64,000 nucleotides of DNA from Holothuria scabra (Eukaryota; Echinodermata; Holothuroidea; Aspidochirotida; Holothuriidae). The notes beneath the pieces were generated by a model. It was given only the letters and a program-made list of their open reading frames with translations. It made no database searches and had not been told where the DNA came from. The position numbers and the translations under genes are program-made. Shown here one piece after another: positions 59,171 to 64,000 of the stretch (the stretch's first letter is position 1; every line of letters starts with the position of its first letter). The stretch spans positions 6,758,001 through 6,822,000 of the forward strand of contig CM074179.1 in the NCBI GenBank assembly GCA_037179385.1, written 5' to 3'.

Positions 59171-60411
59171 CGTTTCATTCGTTTCGTTTCATTTACTTGT
59201 TTCCACGACATGTTATTTCGGTATTGTACAGAATTATTTCAAATTCAAAAATCCAAATACATGATGTGAAGGAAGTAAGCCAAAAAACCCCTAGGGGCTT
59301 GTCGGGAGCTTACTCCCTGAGCAAACAAACAAGGAAGACGAAGGCACAATAACTGCACAAAAGACAACGAAAACAAAGATAATTTAATACCATCCCAAAA
59401 GCCTGCAAAAAAACCATGCCCAAAAAGAGCCCACCTCCACCACCCACCCCAACCTATAGTTGCATACATGCCACTTGATAAGTTAATTTTCGGAACCGCA
59501 CCTAAATTAGCACTGTAGAGACGTTGAATAGGGCAATGTAACTAATTAATTAATACTTGCTCATATAATAAGTAACGACGTTTTTCCTAAATGATTGTAA
59601 ACTTGGACGAGAAATCATAGTGTCCGGTAAGGAGTTCCAGGCCCTTACTGCTCGGTAACGTAGAGATCTTTGTGAAAAACGAGAAAGGGTGAGAGGTTTT
59701 CTTAACAAATGAGCATGACGGGTGTCGTAATCATGTTTCAACCTATTTTGCTCAAAAAAGTTCGCAAAATTATTCGGTAAGAGATTACCCAAAAACCTAT
59801 ATGTAAAGCACAAAACCCCAAGATCTAGTATGTCATGCAATTTCAATAGATACAAGGACTTAAAAATAGGGCTGGTTGGATCTTTAGATCCAGCCATAGA
59901 AATGTGTCTAACGGCTCTCTTCTGCAAAATAAACAAACGTTGAATATGACAGGAGCTAGCACAAGACCAAATTGATGAGCAATAAGTTAAGTGAGGATAG
60001 GTTAAAGATAGATAAATCATTCGCAAAACATTCTTAGGGACAATATACTTCAATCTTCCAATAATATTAACGCCCTTTGCAACCTGTGACGAGATGTAAG
60101 AAATGTGGTCTACCCAACTTAGTTTTGAGTCAACAATCACACCCAAGAACTTAGTATTATTGACCCGTTGAAGTGTTTGACCATTTACAACAATATTAAA
60201 AGTCTTATCCCTCATGCATGATGAACTGTTAAACACAATAGTTAGTCTTAGACAGATTGAGGGATAGTTTATTACAGGCAAACCAGTCACAGAAAATTGA
60301 GAGTTCATAACAGACAGTCTTTTCAAGTTGCTGTAGATTATCACTGCAAAAAAAAAAATATTCGTGTCGTCTGCAAGCAAAACAAGTGACGCATTCTTAC
60401 AAATATCATTT
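59171..60411 (-). pseudogene. L2/CR1-like LINE 3' half (RT end and C-terminal domain)
   Basis: Reads LLADDTNIFF (catalytic ADD), NTKFLGVIVDSKLSWVDHI, LSLTYPHLTYCSSIW, LFILQKRAVRHI and RAWNSLPDTM, stopping at 59550. This is the standard RT thumb and C-terminal order of CR1/L2-group LINEs. It is 5'-truncated just before the catalytic motif. One frameshift-like gap lies near 60240-60330. The 3' end carries an ATGAAACGA-type short repeat. It interrupts a satellite unit inside CTTTTTC/CCATAT. Confidence 0.85.
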
Positions 60412-60594
60412 TCCCCATATACCCATACACTTTTTTTTTGAACCATTGTCGACTTGCTTCCGAAAAGGGCCCACGCCATGGCCAAGGGGAAGGGGTCACG
60501 ACAAAAGTTTATTTCACAGGAGAAAGACGACACATAGGCTGATACTACCAGGTATGGGCCGCATACTGGCCCCCTTCGCACAAGATAAAGCAGG

Positions 60595-60873
60595 CATGGG
60601 CGCCCGCAGAAAAAAAAGTCAGGGGGGAATTTGTAGGGCGGGGGAGCTTGAATTGACACAAAGCATGCGAAAATTTCAGCCCAAAATGCCTCCTAGATCG
60701 CCGGAAATTGCATTTCTAAAGCCTATTTTTCGCAAAGAAACTTGGAAAATACGTTTTGTTCGGGTTTTGGTTTGATTTTTATAGTTTTTGATTTTTGAGT
60801 TTTTTTGAATTTTTGATTTTCCGGGGGGGGGGGGGGCAAGTGCTCCCTTTGCCCATACCTGCGGACACCCATG
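60595..60873 (+). mobile_element. hAT-like MITE inside the satellite
   Basis: Ends CATGGGCGCCCGCAG and CTGCGGACACCCATG are inverted repeats matching at 13 of 15 positions. They are flanked by AAAGCAGG (60587-60594) and AAAGTAGG (60874-60881), an 8-bp target duplication with one difference. The interior includes T/A-rich tracts and a G run. There is no coding capacity. Confidence 0.72.
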
Positions 60874-61200
60874 AAAGTAGGAGCCCAATGGTTGAAAGAC
60901 GGCTTTTTCCCATATACCCATAAACTAATTTTTCGAACCATTGTCGACTTGCCTCCGAAAAGGGCCCGCCATGGCCAAGGGGAAGGGACCACATCAAAGG
61001 TTTGTTTCACTGGAGATAGAGGACACATAGGCTGATACTACCAGGTATGGGCCGCATACTGGACCCCTTCGCACAAGATAAATTTGGGGCCCAAAAACGG
61101 CTTTTTGCCATATACCGTTACACTAATTGTTTGTGGCCATTTTCGACTTGCCCCCGTAAAAGGCCCACTCTGACCAAGAGGGAGGGCCCATTTCAAAAGT

Positions 61201-62225
61201 GCGACTCTGTGTTATAGGGAAGACATGTGTTAGGGCCCTGGTGATGAAATTTATATGTACCCCTAGCCTCTTACCCTTGTTCCTTCCCCTTCAAATTGGC
61301 GTAAGTGATAGAGTAACATTTGTCAGTTGTTTTTGTGGCATTTGGAGTAGTTTTGACCCTTTTGGGGGTTTTATGATTTTTAAAGTTTTTTTTTTTTTTT
61401 TTTGAAGTTTTGAAAAATGGCCGCCATTTTGACTAGGAACATGCTAACAATACAAAATATACACAGTACGTGGACACTATTTAAATGCATCTCGTGTAAA
61501 AAATTATTTTTTAGTTCAAATTCGAGTTATTGATGTTTTTACGTTTCGTCACGCCACTTCCAGTTCAACATTTTGGCGCCAAAAACGTCACGTATGTTAT
61601 CTTCATCGAAGGTGTTGTGTAGAAGATCTCTGTAACCCTAGCTTACCCCAGGGTTGCTTTAAAATCATGCAAATTAACGGCAGTCGCCATCGTTAAGATA
61701 TGCCCCCCCCCCCCCCAAAAAAAAAAAAAAAAAACGATTTGGGTAATAACGGGTCGAGAAATGTTACCTCCTGAAAAATTTCCGAGATAACACGTTTTTC
61801 AATTTTTTTTACCTCAAACTGACCTCTGATGTCGTGACGTCATCGCGCTGACCTTTGGTCAAAAATTAACCGTGCACAATTACAAGTGATCCTGTTATTT
61901 GGCGCGAATTCGATGTTCTTTGGCATTTTAATGAACTTTTCTCTTCTTTTTTTTTTTTTTCTTTTTTCGGAATTTGACGGCCTATATAAACTAAACGGAA
62001 GTCGTAGAAACTTCCGGTTTGGATATTTCACACACTTAGGCCAACTTAACCCCCTAAAGCAATAAAAAAGGCAAAGGTCAAAGTTTTCCCAAAATCGCTA
62101 GGGTTAGCAAGAAGGTGAAATTACGATTCGAAGATTTGGTGTAACCCTAATACACCACCGGCATTTTCGGGCTAGCAAAATATCGACCTAGGGTTAGCAA
62201 AAAAAAAGTACCCCAAGGGGGTGAA
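61201..62225. other. Non-coding with homopolymer tracts
   Basis: Poly-T at 61386, C then A runs at 61706-61735 and T-rich sequence at about 61950. No gene is recognised. Confidence 0.45.
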
Positions 62226-62345
62226 GTTAGGGTGGGTTAGCGAAAAAAATTGCTAACCCACCCGTGTCTCCTTCCCCTCAGATAGATGCCCCCTTTTTCG
62301 GGACAGCCAAACCCTAACCCTAACCCAAAAAGGACACTAAACGGA
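62226..62345. repeat. GGGTTAG-rich segment with perfect hairpin
   Basis: GGGTGGGTTAGC and GCTAACCCACCC (about 62230-62263) form a 12-bp stem with an A/T loop. CCCTAACCCTAACCC follows near 62312. Isolated GGGTTAGC words occur from 62100 on. Confidence 0.6.
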
Positions 62346-63814
62346 CACTTTTCATGGGGCGATAAATCTTGTGGTCACGCGCCCTGGGCTTGCGACCCTA
62401 ACCCATGATCCCGAGGGCCTACTCTACCCATTGATATGCATAACTAAAAAGGGAACACTTTTTCGTTTTTTTCGCACGGGTTCTAAATAGAGTAAGGGGA
62501 CCAATGGCACGGAGACTTATGAAACGGGGTACTGTAGACATTTTCCCATACACTAGAGCTACCCCCCCCCCCCCAAGTCAATTTTAACAAAATGTTTCAA
62601 ATTGACTGATAGGATTTGTCCTGAACTTTATGAAAACCCCACATGACCCACTGTAGATGATCCTTGTGACCAAGTTGTCTGATCTGTATCAGTCCAGATG
62701 ATGGAGACAGGTGATTCGTTTTATCTATGTGTTTTCCAGAAACATAGCTAGAAGGATAGGCTAGCTTTAAGGATAGACACTGCACCATCAACAAATGCTA
62801 ACACCATATTCCGGCAGGAGCTTGAAAAAAACCAACATTTATTATCTCATTTATCAACAGTGCCACCAGTAGCTCGCAATGGACAATAGCCGGGGAGTGT
62901 AGGATTAAAACCAGTACAGGGTGGTAGTACAAAAGCTGAGTGCCAGCATTATACTTTGCAATAAAATTCAAATAGAGTGCCAGCATTGTTTTGCTTTGCA
63001 GAATGGCCAAATAACAGTTTTGGTAACTGTTGTGAGTATTTGCCTGACAGTCCAGGCAAATAAGAAGTTTGTCTCATTTTCTTGAAGTAATCTCACCCAA
63101 CACATCGTCCCACACCAGTAGTGACGTATAAATTCACAGTCAAACTGTTAGATGGCACGAAGAAGCGTGATGAATGCACACACGTGCGTGTGGGTTAATA
63201 AGTCCAGATCTGTTGAACGTGAAGTTCGGTAGTTTTGATGAATCTTCGAAGTATGTCAAAAAGGTCAGTAGGAAATATTTTCGTGTTCGGTACAGTTGAT
63301 TGTAGAACAGTTGAAGCGACGAACAAATATTTAAAGAAAGAAAACAAGGCATGCAATTCAACGTTTAAGAACTAGATCGTGAAATTCAGCCTGCAAATCA
63401 GGAGATTAACGCGTCTTGTGCCCAATAGTTTTCACGTTGCAAATGCCGGGAAAGAAGCCTTAACTAAGAAATATAGGTCAATTTGGCATCAACGTTTTTA
63501 GCTTTTCTGACTAACGTTGAGATTTTCAATAATTTACTCGAGGGAAAGGATACACCTTCAATTTAACCCCTTCCTTAGCCCACATGTTAGTCAGGGGAAT
63601 CCCAACTGAATGTGACCCATCCACCCCAGAAAACTTGCGCTCATCAGCGCTCTCTAACCTATACGTCAACAGTAATTTGCCAGGCCAGATAGTCAAAATT
63701 TGGTCAGTATGAGGGACCGATGTTATTAATGTGGGAGGTAGGTCTATTGCAGCTGTGATGACATTTTAGTAAAAAGGGTTAAGTTTCTCTAGGACTAGGG
63801 TGAAGAGACCTTCT
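62346..63814. other. Non-coding
   Basis: Minus-strand frames at 62597-62794, 62798-63010 and 63140-63361 are unrecognised. No repeat or gene is supported. Confidence 0.4.
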
Positions 63815-64000
63815 TCAGTGGCGAATCTAGGATTTTTCGTGTTTGAGGAGGGGGCGCTGAATGCCAATCATCTGCGCGAACAACTGTCTAAGCGGAATGC
63901 CACCATCAGTTGGAGTGGAGTTGGGTCGGCCACCGTCAAGAAAATAAGAGAAGTATGGCCTATAATTCACCCGACTGTCAACGAGTAACATCCACTTTTT
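63815..64000 (+). mobile_element. Possible start of a DNA transposon cut by the window edge
   Basis: CAGTGGCGAATCTAGGATTT followed by a G-rich GAGGAGGGGGCGC resembles the 5' end of widespread CAGTGGCG-starting DNA transposons. The other end is not in view. Confidence 0.3.

Larger units (their letters stand above)
58725..61200 (+). repeat. ~205-bp satellite array, interrupted by two insertions
   Basis: Repeated blocks are CCCATATACC(C/G)TTACACTAA, TTGTCGACTTGCCT(T/C)C, CACTGGAGATAGAGGACACA and GGTATGGGCCG. Unit starts at about 58761, 58971, 60414, 60910 and 61110 give periods of 200-210 bp once the inserts are removed. The array holds an L2/CR1-like LINE (59171-60411) and a hAT-like MITE (60595-60873). 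Confidence 0.75.

Overview
The window looks like AT-rich nuclear DNA from a metazoan. It is dense in intron-like sequence, mono- and dinucleotide runs and decayed transposons, and shows no operons or bacterial signals. The combination of a multi-exon integrase-like gene, DIRS and Tx1-like retroelements, AGGTCA-bearing Helitron-like elements and recurrent short GGCCTA/CCTAGG runs suggests a marine deuterostome, most plausibly an echinoderm. That species-level guess is inference.

The one well-supported host gene lies on the minus strand from 22,213 to 5,687. It has six exons joined by five GT-AG introns, and the reading phase is kept at every junction. It predicts a 498-residue protein with an N-terminal helix-turn-helix region, a DDE integrase core (D189, D246, E283) and a family-typical C-terminal region. 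Its last 53 residues and its stop codon come from a Helitron-like element inserted into the last exon. A second, weaker minus-strand gene remnant at 55.1-57.3 kb resembles the tyrosine-recombinase (Crypton-like) family.

Layout: 1-4.4 kb is non-coding and holds a 215-270 bp inverted repeat. 4.4-5.85 kb is a Helitron-like element (called HLE-I here) with eight 156-bp units. 5.7-22.2 kb is the integrase gene, whose introns hold a TTAA-flanked MITE, HLE-II copies and a hAT-like element near its 5' end. 22.88-23.43 kb is a 21-bp minisatellite upstream of that gene. 24.96-29.44 kb holds two Tx1-like LINE copies head to head. 31.4-34.8 kb holds HLE-I fragments and a Jockey-like LINE remnant. 35.46-38.25 kb is a large HLE-II array. 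40.9-41.2 kb is a palindrome array. 41.9-52.9 kb is a DIRS-type retroelement whose recombinase gene is cut by a nearly full-length Tx1-like LINE. 53.6-54.4 kb and 58.7-61.2 kb hold an HLE-I fragment and a roughly 205-bp satellite, the latter invaded by an L2/CR1-like LINE and a hAT-like MITE. 57.5-58.1 kb holds twin piggyBac-like MITEs. The remainder to 64 kb is non-coding.

The most unusual system is the set of at least five Helitron-like elements with recognisable ends, plus several decayed arrays. They share a 3' hairpin followed by CTGG and carry tandem arrays of nuclear-receptor-type half sites (AGGTCA direct repeats with 1- and 4-bp spacing). They sit in and around the integrase gene and have been captured into its coding sequence.
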